The notes under the pieces are model-generated. The model did not search any database and was not told the origin of the DNA. It saw only the letters and a list, made by a program, of their open reading frames with translations. Positions 1 to 9,319 of a stretch of 64,000 bases of DNA are shown piece by piece. This DNA comes from Pachyseris speciosa (Eukaryota; Cnidaria; Anthozoa; Scleractinia; Pachyseridae): positions 1,135,001 through 1,199,000 of the forward strand of contig JAEMWC010000102.1 in the NCBI GenBank assembly GCA_016490735.1, given 5' to 3'. The position numbers and the translations under genes are program-made. Numbering within the stretch: the first letter of the stretch is position 1; each line of letters begins with the position of its first letter.

Positions 1-252
1 TTTTATCGGATGGGATATTGTTTACCTGTGGCCAAGCTTTGGAATTTAGGAGCTTGAAGTAAGAAATTATGACACAAGTCACACCTTATTTTGTCACACT
101 GAAAACATCCGCCCTCTCCAAATTTTGGACTTGCAGCAGAGCTTGGTCGAATTTTTGATGGTGCTAGCAATTCTTTCAGGTTCTTAGTTCTAATTTAGTG
201 CTCCTAAATTCCAAAGCTTGGCCACAGGTAAACAATATCCCATCCGACAAAA
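1..252. repeat. Inverted repeat, MITE-like, cut by window edge
   Basis: Positions 1-53 are the reverse complement of about 200-252 with only one or two mismatches, leaving a 146-bp spacer. The left arm runs off the window, so the true end and any target duplication cannot be seen. No coding potential. Probably a foldback MITE. Confidence 0.7.
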
Positions 253-263
253 AGTTTTTTTTG

Positions 264-360
264 TTGTTGTTTGGAGACCCAGGTTCGATTCCTGGCTGAG
301 CCACATTTTCACTTAATTACTTAGTTGTGTTGATTTCTGTTCCCAAATTAACCTTGTCTG
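264..360 (+). repeat. 5'-truncated tRNA-derived repeat
   Basis: About 90 bp match the 3' half and downstream tail of the tRNA-like sequence at 638-766 almost exactly: T-arm with box B GGTTCGATTCC, the acceptor 3' strand, then the same AT-rich tail. The 5' half (box A) is absent, so this is a truncated copy of the same repeat family. Confidence 0.6.
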
Positions 361-637
361 TTTGTATTTCTCAGAAATCCCTAATGAATCGCCATCCAAA
401 TGGGAAGAGGCTGGTGATCCTAAGTAATTAAGGCAATCAGTTGCTAATATATCCCTCCTACCTTACTGTACTTAATTAATTTCCAGGGGGATTTGGCCGT
501 GCATCGCCGATCGACCGGGGAGTAGTGACGTGATCCTGATTGCAGAAAATGTGTGAAATTGTCTCCTCGGACCTTAGCACCAGAAAGCCACACTGTGTAT
601 GTGTTGTACAGTAAAAATATTTGTTTCCAGTGTAGTT

Positions 638-709
638 GGTTCAGTGGCCTAGTGGTTAAGGCATCCGACCGGTAATCTGGAGACCCAGGTTCGATTCCTG
701 GCTGAGCCA
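638..709 (+). tRNA. tRNA-like sequence, anticodon loop reading GGT (Thr), probably SINE head or pseudogene
   Basis: A 7-bp acceptor stem (GGTTCAG/CTGAGCC), D-arm (GCC/GGC) and T-arm with box B are visible. The anticodon loop CCGGTAA would read Thr (GGT), but the anticodon stem closes only if one C is bulged out. GGT is not the usual eukaryotic Thr anticodon, and the 3' half with its tail also occurs truncated at 264-360. A retroposed tRNA-derived repeat is therefore more likely than a working tRNA gene. Confidence 0.45.
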
Positions 710-760
710 CATTTTCACTTAATTACTTAGTTGTGTTGATTTCTGTTCGCAAATTAACCT

Positions 761-764
<4 letters not shown>

Positions 765-826
<62 letters not shown>
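765..826. repeat. (TA)n microsatellite
   Basis: About 31 uninterrupted TA units directly follow the tail of the tRNA-like repeat at 638-766. Confidence 0.97.
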
Positions 827-827
<1 letters not shown>

Positions 828-885
828 TGTATATGAAGGAAAACCTAACCCGATACACCCCAAATAATCATATTTTAATTAAATA

Positions 886-1147
886 AATGTTTGAAAGAAA
901 ATTTGCCCTGAGCGGGATTTGAACCCACGTTCCCCCGTTACTACGTGGTATCCCCGGCTTCCCCTGCCTTGTCATCTGGAAAGAATAATTTCCCGGGGAT
1001 ACCACGTCTTCGATCACGTAAATCACATCTTCGATTGCCGTGTTGCCAGCATGGTTGTCCTGATGGTGTAGTGGTCATCACACCCGACTAGTAACGGGGG
1101 ACGTGGGTTCAAATCCCGCTCAGGGCAAATTTTCTTTCAAACATTTA
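886..1147. mobile_element. Foldback repeat with inverted tRNA-like ends
   Basis: Positions 886-950 are the reverse complement of about 1088-1147, including the T-arm and acceptor 3' strand of a tRNA-like sequence and its tail. The right end carries the complete tRNA-like unit on the plus strand; the left end carries only its 3' half on the minus strand. The interior is unique. The tRNA-derived ends therefore act as inverted terminal repeats. Confidence 0.65.
1057..1127 (+). tRNA. tRNA-like sequence, anticodon loop reading AGT (Thr), probably repeat-derived
   Basis: The acceptor stem GTCCTGA/TCAGGGC pairs 7 of 7 (one G-T). The D-arm is GTG/CAC and the T-arm GTGGG/CCCGC is complete, with a TTCAAAT loop. 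The loop CTAGTAA has T33 and AGT, the common eukaryotic Thr anticodon, but the anticodon stem has only about three clear pairs. It forms the right end of an inverted repeat, which argues for a mobile tRNA-derived sequence. Confidence 0.45.
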
Positions 1148-1738
1148 TTCTATATATCTGGAGTTTTGAAAACGCGGTTCGAAGAGTCCATAGTAACCCC
1201 TGTTAGACGTCTCTCTCTGTTTTTTTTTTTTGGGGGGGGGGATGGGAGGTGGGGGTGGTCATGCTAGTTACATTAATGGTTAAAAGAAGAGAAAGCAACT
1301 GTCCCTGACTTCAACTTTGTATTGAGGTCTTATCCCCCCCCCCTCCCCCACCTCCCCACCCTACCCCTCCACTTTAGGGAAACGGAAAGTGTTTTTGTCA
1401 ATTAGTTTCCACTCTCTCTCAAACAAAGAAACGTGCATTTGAAGTCTTCGCGCAGTCGGTTAGCTCGAAACCACGTCGGTAGAGTTTGATTTTCCGTTGG
1501 CCTCCTAGAGCAGAGTATTCCTTAGGACATCATTAAGTCCAGTGAGGGAAAAAGGCTTGCGAGGTGCAGTGTCTGCCTCATCTAATATCCTGCTTTGCAG
1601 TTGTTTGCTAAACGAGTACTTTGTTTACCCGGGCAGTACTGCTGGAACACTGCAGTGATATTGAGAGCTCTGCTTTGAGAGGTAACAAGTCTTTAGCCTC
1701 AGAAAGTAGGTGTCGGTGATTTTGTGTAGGCTATAATA

Positions 1739-1900
1739 GTGAAATTGGTGTCTAATTTGGAGCTGGCTAGAGACTTAGAAAAAATGTTGAGGATAGAAGG
1801 TCGTCAACAGCTCCTCGCTCAAACGGACAGTAAACATCCGGGATCTCAAGAATTTTCCGTAAAAACGCAAGGCATGGCTGGGAGTTTGTCTGCAAAAAGC
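1739..1900 (+). CDS. Possible exon of an unrecognised gene
   Basis: An open frame runs from about 1739 and meets a good splice donor, AAAAGC|GTAAGTTT, near 1900. The first in-frame ATG is near 1785. The peptide is hydrophilic and not recognised. No upstream acceptor or partner exon could be fixed, so this is a weak call. Confidence 0.15.
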
Positions 1901-2169
1901 GTAAGTTTGAACAATTTTTTGACTAGTTTCCGCCCTCGCAACTTTATCGATCTTATGCTAGTGATTTGATGGTCTGAAAGTGTCATAATGACTTGTTTCC
2001 GGTGTCAGAATTCATCTCAAAATCGAGCGATAATTTACACAAATAAAATTCGACAATTATTAGCTGTGATTCTTCTTTGCAATCACGAACGTTCGGTTAC
2101 AAACGCTGCTGGACTTCGCCAAAATCGATGCCGCTAATTCGAAAACTAACTTTGCCGTCAGCAATAGCG

Positions 2170-2300
2170 AATATTTCGGGAGGCACAGCCTTCCTTCATC
2201 AAGGTTGTTACATATTATGACCCTAAGGTGAAACGACGTTACCTTTAGGATCATAATATGTAACCTCCTGATGAAGGAAGCCTGTGCCTCCCGAAATATT
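2170..2300. repeat. Long hairpin with hammerhead-like arms
   Basis: Two 60-bp arms (2170-2229 and 2241-2300) are reverse complements with about seven mismatches, around an 11-bp loop. Each arm contains a GATGA...CGAAATATT motif whose middle can form a short stem. This is the layout of Penelope-type hammerhead variants. Probably an inverted pair of PLE terminal fragments. Confidence 0.55.
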
Positions 2301-2439
2301 GGTTTAAATATATATATTCCTCGCCGTGTAACCAGCCCTGCTTGTTTTGTACCATTTTCTAATCTTTAATAGTGCTTCCTCGGTAACAATAATTGAGCAA
2401 AACACTTAGTCAGTGAGGCAAGAAACAATTTTTTAAAAA

Positions 2440-2763
2440 ACAAGAAGCTACAATTAGCCTAAACCCGGGCTTGCAAAAAACAGTATTGTATCCCTAACTT
2501 AGTGCTAAACAAAAGAATAGAGGGAAGTCTGTCTTTCTTACATCGGACGCATTGTGTTTAGCTTGTGTTGGAGTCTATTTCTTTAGACCCCTATCAACAT
2601 ATATTCCTCTAAAATACAGCTCAACCATTGAGCACAATAATTATAACACTTGTAAAAAATATTTCTAAAAGAACAAGAAAAAGAGAAACAGAAAAAATAA
2701 AGCCCGTGATATATACCACTAAAAGACATCGAACCCGGGTTAGCTGCGTCACAGGCAGGAACA
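2440..2763 (-). repeat. SINE-like repeat, minus strand
   Basis: This stretch shares blocks in the same order with 13885-14240: a CCGGGCTTGC block, the TTACATCGGACGC block, the TGTGTTGGAGTCTATTT block and an A-rich tract. At its high-coordinate end, read on the minus strand, is a box-B-like GGGTTCGATG preceded by tRNA-like sequence. A tRNA-derived SINE family is the simplest reading. Confidence 0.4.
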
Positions 2764-3215
2764 ATGACCTTTAGGCCACAGAGGTTTATCGTCATGCAAG
2801 ATGATACAAATAGTGTATTGATTCCAAAAAAAAAAAAACTAAGCACACTTGTTTTCGCTTTGATGGATAATTGTTTGAGAAAGGAAACGCTTATCGAACG
2901 ATGTAGGATTTTTTCGCATAAATGTGAATGGAGTCTCGGTGAAATGTGAGTAGAAAATTAATTAGCAGAGTGAAACTGTTTACAAATACGTCAATCCAGG
3001 GTCATTTGAAACACAAGAAAGGAACGTTTCTGGACAGTTTCAAGGGACGCTAGTACATTTGTAAAATATAATCGCTTATCATTCAAAAATTAAAGTCCAG
3101 AAATTGAGATATTGTGGCAAAATAGTAAATAAACTACCTGTCAAAGTCTCAGGGGTGTGTGATATCCCGTACTTGAGTTATTCAACAAAATGTACATCTC
3201 AATGGAGTGGATACG

Positions 3216-3400
3216 GGAACACGGCAGTCCATCTGGAGTTAAATTTTGGTCATGTTAAAAGCTTTCTTCTCGCTGTTGAACTTGCAAACATTCGTATAGA
3301 CACTTGTCTTAACATATTAGTTGTTCAGACTTCAAAAACACAATGTGAATCGACGTTTTCCGATACGTGACAACAGGCATCATTCTTGCTGTTGATATGA
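3216..3400 (+). repeat. Direct repeat copy 1 (about 185 bp)
   Basis: Roughly 85% identical to 3570-3750, starting at ACACGGCAGTCCATCTG and running through a GTTCAGACTTCAAAA block. The two copies are separated by a GC-rich segment. No coding function recognised. Confidence 0.7.
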
Positions 3401-3439
3401 GATTTACACTCGAATCACTCGGCCGTGAAAGGTCAAACT

Positions 3440-3565
3440 CCCTTTGTCTGTAGTGTCTAATTTTTGGCGCTCCCCTCGCGTCGCGTCTCCTCGCAACTTC
3501 GCGCGCGCACGTGCCCCCACAATCCGTCGCCAAAATTAGAGACTACTTGCTGTCTACTGAAGCAG
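3440..3565. repeat. GC-rich repeat related to the hairpin at 6709-6859
   Basis: Contains the tract CGCGTCGCGTCTCCTCGCAA followed by alternating CG, then a CGTCGCCAAAATTAGAGACT end. These match the centre and right arm of 6709-6859. The left arm is degraded. Probably a decayed copy of the same foldback family. Confidence 0.5.
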
Positions 3566-3569
3566 ACAC

Positions 3570-3750
3570 GGGAAAACACGGCAGTCCATCTGCCGTTAAG
3601 TTTACTCATGTTAAAAACTTTCTTCTCGCCGTTGAACTTCCAAACATTCGCATAGACACTTCTCTTAACATATTGTTTGTTCAGACTTCAAAAGCCACAA
3701 GATGAATCGACATTTTCCCATACGTGACAACACGCATCACTGTTGTTAAA
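3570..3750 (+). repeat. Direct repeat copy 2
   Basis: Second copy of the repeat at 3216-3400, with scattered substitutions. Confidence 0.7.
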
Positions 3751-3837
3751 AATAGTTAGCGCTTGCGCAGAAACGCCGGAAGTGGCATTTGTGGATGATA
3801 CTCGACGACGAAAAAGAAGAACCGTCGGTAGTTTATG

Positions 3838-3871
3838 ACCCGGGCGCCGCGCGCGACGCGCGCAGCCCGGG
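3838..3871. repeat. GC-rich palindrome
   Basis: ACCCGGGC and GCCCGGGT flank an alternating GC core, forming a strong hairpin in otherwise AT-rich DNA. Confidence 0.6.
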
Positions 3872-4898
3872 TAATTATGTTTGTATTTATCTATGATATG
3901 AACCTAAACTTGTCTGACTCTTATTATTTGCAGAGAGAAAAATCTTTAAACTTTCACTTTGCCGGCAAAAATGAGTGTTTTCTGCCTATAACTACCATCA
4001 ATCTTTCGAATGTTATGAAAGAACAATTCAACAGATTGGCATTACTCTGGTGAATTGCATAGAAGGTTGTCTCTACCTCAAATTTGAGCGCTAAAGAGCT
4101 GGTAAAAGTAATATGGATATTAATTTTATTTACATAGACTTAGAACTCACTTTCGGTACATAAGAAAGATCATTTCACGCTGCTTTGGTGTAATTACGTA
4201 TTTTACATGCCTAGTCGAAACGGGCTTCGACAAAACACTAATCCTCAATTTACTGTTCCCCCGGCTGATTCCCTACTGATCCCCCTACTGATCCCCTCTA
4301 AATTTCACTGGAAAAAGTAAAACAACCGAAGTAAAAAATGATTTGAGGCTGAATCAAGTTCAGGGATAAATTCTGGCTTACCTCAAAGTTCAAAGATGGT
4401 GATAACTTGGTACGACGGAGGACCTACTTTCTTACTCGTTTCACAGTCATTAATAGTACTCCGGTTCTCTTCTACGATAAATTGAAGCATCATCAGGAGT
4501 GTTATACGTGTTCGCGAAAAGACACCACAACAGCAACGAAGACAGAAAGAAACGAAACTGGACAGTTCGACGATAAACATACACGAAGCAACACAGCAAC
4601 AGGATGTTGTTCTATCTGGAGCTGATAGGTATTATTTTACAGACGACTTCCGGTTTGTAGTGTCGCTCACTTGACGCTTGTGTTTATCTTCCAACCGTTT
4701 TCATTTCTTTCTATCTTCGTTGTTGCCGTTGTGGTGGCTACAAAAGAACAACAACAACAAAAGAAAATCGGCAAGAAATACCTTCCTTATTGCAATTTTG
4801 TGTCAAAAATAATCAAAAGTCGGGCTGAAACGTTATTTGATATACCAGAATTGCAACATAACAATACTACATACCTGAACTGATACGACTCTAGATAC

Positions 4899-5072
4899 CG
4901 TTGCCTTTCCTTTTCCAAATGCTCGACGTTTTCCAGTCAGTAACATCTTTCAAATACGCATTTTTGTTTTGAAGATCAGTTTGCTGTTCGCAGTTCGTCG
5001 ATGATGCAGCGTTGACAACTTCTTCGGCATATACTGTCATACCACACCCACTGAAAATGAGTCGCTTTTTTC
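4899..5072 (-). CDS. Possible internal exon, minus strand, unrecognised
   Basis: On the minus strand a T-rich tract ending in TTGATAG precedes a 174-bp open stretch ending at ACG|GTATCTAG. That is acceptor, 58 codons, donor. The encoded peptide is hydrophilic and rich in Asn, Lys and Thr with two Cys; no family was recognised. No neighbouring exon could be joined with confidence. Confidence 0.18.
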
Positions 5073-5350
5073 CTATCAAGAAAATAAGAAACTATTTAAG
5101 CACCTGTTTGGCCTAATTTCCTGGTAAGCACCATTTACATAAAAGCCTGTCAGTTTAGGCTAACTTGGAAAAATCTAGGTTCTTATAGGCGGGTTTTTAC
5201 TGTAATCCTCCTAGCGAAAGTGCCTCAGAACAGACCTGTGTATTCCTGGTAACAGGCGAATTTTACAAATTCACCGGTCTTTTTTCTCTTTTTTCTTCGG
5301 AAAATGATGAAATCGAAGGTTTTTGTTCTTCTTCGAGGTAGTATTACAGA

Positions 5351-5998
5351 TAGGCTCTTACCGATAGTGCTCGTAAAAAAGCATTAAATGCTTAAAGCAG
5401 TGCTTGTTTTTTGCCAAAAAAAGTGCTAAAATAATGCTAATTTAGTTAAAAAGTACTCGTAGGTTACATAAAAATGCTCACTTTTTTCCGATTTTTTTAA
5501 ACACAGAATATTACATTTTTCAGATTTTCAGTTACATTTTTCAACAACAAAATGTAACGATCGATGTTTTTTTTCCATTAGTCCAACACAACGTTTGAGG
5601 TTTTCTGATACTAGAAGTTAATCATCGCTTGTTATTGGGTCATCATTACCCATACTATCTCTGCCTTGGCTGGCTGACTTCCATTGTTCCTCGATGACAA
5701 CGTGGATGACGCCATCTTGGAACGAGTGTGATGGACTGGGATCTAGAAGGCAACTGCTGACCTATCAAACCTATTCCCCAGGCCTCCTCTGCTCCTTTGA
5801 CTAAAATGAGGGCAAAATGCGGCCTTGGACGACATAAATAAAGTCAGATTGTGCTTTTTAACACAAAATTATACAAATAATCAGTCGAAAATCCAAAATA
5901 ATGCTAGGAGTGCTTTTTGGGATAAAATGTAAAAAAAAAAAATGTTCGCGAAGCCAAATAATGCCAAAAAAAGTGCTAGCACTATCGGTAAGAGCCTA
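5351..5998. mobile_element. hAT-type MITE (648 bp)
   Basis: The ends form a perfect 21-bp terminal inverted repeat beginning TAGGCTCTTACCGATAGTGC. It is flanked on both sides by the 8-bp duplication ATTACAGA (5343-5350 and 5999-6006). Eight-bp TSDs are the hAT hallmark. The interior is AT-rich with repeated 'AATAATGC' and 'AAAAAAAGTGCTA' blocks near both ends and has no transposase ORF, so it is non-autonomous. Confidence 0.85.
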
Positions 5999-6708
5999 AT
6001 TACAGAAGGGGACACAACAATTATGCAGCCGTTTTTGGCTGTTCAAGAACTCAGCAGTCACAACACGCACAACAGCGAAACAATCTATACTCCCAGTTTC
6101 CAGACCTCCCTCGGTCGGCGGCATTTTAGAGAAGGGTCTAACTGAAGAGAGCAGTTGAAAGGAGGTGTCCGCACAAATTAGGTTAACGTTTTCTCTCTTT
6201 ATATTTTATCTCTACACGTACACGATTGCTGTTCCTAAACAATGTGAGCTTATATCATGGACGAGGGTTATAGTATTGGAGTTGCATGGAACACGTGAGA
6301 ATTTAATCATACAATGCCCTCAGCACTAGCTGGGCATTCGCGAAACATTAATTACGATTGGTTTTTGCTTTTTATTTCGGGATAAAATCTTTTATTTAGT
6401 CGGAGATTACGAAGAGGGTCTGAATGGGGTTAACCGACTTCCGACAAACGGCGATAAACATAACTAACTACCGACAAAACGGGAAAAAAAATTACCGATT
6501 ACTGACAGGAAAATATTAATCGACAACCGACATGGTCCAACATTGTGGGGATGTTTGTATTAGGCAATAATGCGTTATGTCTTTTTTTCTTTTCTTTTTT
6601 TTTTAACATGTCAATAGTATTTTGTATGATTTGTTTCTAGGCAAGGAAATGTCATCCTCCTTATCGTTGAGGAGCGCAGGCTCATTTCACGAACAGCGGC
6701 TTGTAATT

Positions 6709-6859
6709 AGACTGCGAGTAGTCTCTAATTTCGGCGATGGATTGTAGGGCGAGCGAAAGACACGCGCGCGCGCGTCGCGTCTCTTCACAACTTCGCGCGC
6801 GCGCGTGTCTTTCGCTCGCCCTACATTCCATCGCCGAAATTAGAGACTACTCGCAGTCT
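6709..6859. repeat. GC-rich foldback element
   Basis: Almost perfect inverted repeat starting AGACTGCGAGTAGTCTCTAA, with the centre made of alternating CG. A relative lies at 3440-3565. It has the size and shape of a small MITE; no clear target duplication was found. Confidence 0.75.
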
Positions 6860-7092
6860 AGCTTGTAATCGAGTGCTGCAGTATTTTCACTGCCTGTTCT
6901 GACTGTGCTGCCTGTACGGACGCCTGTACGTTGTTTTTCCATGCGGCCGAGTCATGAGCGGAATTCAGAAAAGTGTACGTAAGTTTCTTTCGAAAAGGTG
7001 AAGAAGTCGCAGTCGAGCACCACCGTAGCCTCGTTCCAGAGGACATATCAAAACAAAAAGGAGTCTTTGAGTTAAAAAAAGAAAACATCTAA

Positions 7093-7479
7093 AGCCCCGG
7101 CTACACGTTGTAACATTGTTAGAAGAACACGTCCCAACATTGTTGTAAGAACGCTTCTAACAATGTTGGATACGCATATAACATTGTTGGAAACACGTCG
7201 CTTCGGGGTTCTGGCTTCAACAATTTCCACCTCTGCCATTAGGCTTCGGATTGGAGACTGGACCCTTAACTCTGATTGGTCTTTGCAATACAACATTGTT
7301 GAAAGGGCGGCTAAACGCTTTAACATTTGTTGTATGTTGGAGAAAATGTTTGATCGAAATCAAAACATTCTTCCAACAAAAAATGTTGAACAAACGTCAT
7401 CAAACATGCATGCTACACGTTCTAACATTGTTCATCCAACAGATGTTTTACAACAATGTTTGAACGTGTAGCCGGGGCT
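7093..7479. mobile_element. PIF/Harbinger-type MITE (387 bp)
   Basis: Terminal inverted repeats AGCCCCGGCTACACGTT are flanked by a 3-bp TAA duplication (7090-7092, 7480-7482), which fits the TWA target of PIF/Harbinger. Subterminal regions are packed with AACATTGTT/AACAATGTT palindromes. Nearly the same sequence is found inverted at 39111-39498 and 56243-56630, so the family has moved recently. There is no transposase. Confidence 0.85.
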
Positions 7480-7896
7480 TAATGGAATTTTTAGGACTGA
7501 AGGAGCAAGTCCTTCAGTACGGAATTGGCGGGTTCTCATTGAAGCTATTTCGCCTGGAAAAATCCTCTGCGGGTAATTGCCAGAACTTTGCTATAGTCAC
7601 AGATGGACAGTGGCAACTTGAATTTTATCGGTATTTGTTAACAAAGGTTAAATAAACGATCACATTCCGTAAACAAACCAGACTTATAATGAGGTCCAAG
7701 TGCAATCAAATAATGAATTCTTTCAAGTTGTGCACTTTGTATACTGTTTAAAGTGTGCGAATTACATAACGAATATGAATAATTAACTTGCACTTTTACT
7801 CATAAACTGAGATTTACTGACAACCGACAAAGATCGAAAATTATAACTGACAGCCGACAAAGTGATTAAATTTTAACCGGACAACCGACACGCAAA

Positions 7897-7916
7897 CCCC
7901 CCCCCCCCCCCCCCCC
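7897..7916. repeat. Poly-C tract
   Basis: Twenty consecutive C residues, following AT-rich repeats of ACCGACAA type. Confidence 0.95.
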
Positions 7917-8033
7917 ATCATTCAGACCCTATACGAATTTGGAGACAAAGCCACTAGTTGTGGATCGCATACACCCCACTAACTAGAGAGTTACTTCGAC
8001 ATAGTGGCCATCAAATTACTTGTTTGCTGGAGC

Positions 8034-8110
8034 CAACCTCGTTCCCAGGGCTTATCCCTCACTTGAGCGCCCCGCCCCCAAGTGAGGGAAAAGCCCTGGG
8101 AACAAGGTTG
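8034..8110. repeat. Hairpin
   Basis: About 31-bp arms pair around a GC-rich loop: AACCTCGTTCCCAGGGCTTA on the left and its near-complement on the right. No gene evidence. Confidence 0.75.
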
Positions 8111-8517
8111 TGCTGCAGCTAAGCTCAGTTTGAAAGTGGGCAATGATCACCATGCCACTCTTGAAATGTTTGAAAAGTCATAAAAAATCGCGAACAACTT
8201 TACATTGCCTGCTTGCCGCTGCAAAACGCAAAAAGTACTAGTTTGAAAATGGTCAATGATTACAATGCCAAACTTTGTATCTCTAAAAGTCTTAAATAAT
8301 CGCACTCAACTTTATACTTTGAAAATTTTGTACTTCCTTAGAACTGCAGTCAGCGCCAACTCGGATAACGATTGCCAGCTTCATGACAAGTACTTTGAAA
8401 TTGGTGGTGGTAAGTATACTGAAATCCTGCAATCAACAACAGACTAAGCGAGGATCGAAACGCACCAATCACCACCAGCCAAGGTGCTTCTTATACTCAC
8501 ACGCAGACAGTCGACAC

Positions 8518-8563
8518 CATCGCCTGATGAAGACCAGCAGTATAACGGTCGAAACATCGCGAT
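8518..8563 (+). ncRNA. Hammerhead-ribozyme-like motif (Penelope type)
   Basis: The canonical core CTGATGA (8524-8530) and GAAA (8551-8554) flank a stem II of GACC/GGTC with an 11-nt loop and one bulged A. Stem I is a perfect ATCGC (8519-8523) / GCGAT (8559-8563). Stem III is reduced to ACAT followed by C, the presumed cleavage position. Such tiny stem III variants are known from Penelope-like retroelements and are thought to act as dimers. ACAT is one CpG transition from palindromic ACGT, so this copy may be weakened. The fold was made by eye. Confidence 0.55.
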
Positions 8564-8644
8564 CCACATCTTTGTGACTCAATCGTGAGACAAAAGATTA
8601 ACTCAGCTATCAGCTAATATATACTTATGTACTTATTTATTTCC

Positions 8645-8696
8645 TTACTTACTTACTTACTTACTTACTTACGTACTTATTTATTTATTTACTTAA
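8645..8696. repeat. (TTAC)n / (TTTA)n microsatellite
   Basis: Tandem TTAC units grade into TTTA units. Confidence 0.9.
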
Positions 8697-8775
8697 AGTA
8701 TAAGCGCGTTTTCTATGTTATCACCGTCTCGCACGAAGATGCGGGAATCTTCAGTATAGTCAGTATCAACACTAA

Positions 8776-9144
8776 CGCCCTGGCCAAACGGACTCGCAAG
8801 TAGACGCAAGTTTTCAACTTGCGTTAATCCATTTGGCCAGGACTTGCGTGCACTTGCGTTTACTTGCGCTCACTTTGGTCGAGATCAAATTTGCACTCAA
8901 ATCGACGCAAGTTTTTCACCGTTTGACCACCCAACCCAAGTCAACGCAAGTTGAGTGACCTCCATTTCTTGTTATAGCAATCTATTAGCCAATGAAATAC
9001 AGGATGTGTAGTCTTGAAATGGCCGTTTTTTTCTTGCGACTTGCGTGTACTTGGGAGGAAACTTGCGAGTCCGTTTCGCCACCCAACGCAAGTCTGTACG
9101 CAAGTTCAACTTGCGACTACTTGCACGTCCGTTTGGCCAAGGCT
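8776..9144. mobile_element. Foldback MITE with TAA target duplication
   Basis: Ends CGCCCTGGCCAAACGGAC and its near-complement are flanked by TAA on both sides (8773-8775, 9145-9147). The interior is filled with ACTTGCG/CGCAAGT inverted motifs. Size, TSD and palindromic subterminal repeats match the Harbinger-type MITE at 7093-7479, though the sequence differs. Confidence 0.75.
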
Positions 9145-9319
9145 TAAAGAATAAAACAGCAATACAAACTTCTCATTTGTTTCCTACCGAGTCTGGATGT
9201 CGGTGTCCCCAATCAAGTCTGAAGAAGGGCTTGGGTGAGCGCAGTGTTCTTCGCTTTACATATCATAATAACGATTCCCGGGAAATATTATATTCCCGGC
9301 CGGGTTTATTTTGTTACAC

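Noticed and set aside
444..710. Minus-strand 88-codon frame starting MAQPGIEPGSPDYRSDALTT
   Set aside because: It is the antisense of a tRNA-like repeat; such peptides are a common artefact of tRNA-derived repeats in animal genomes.
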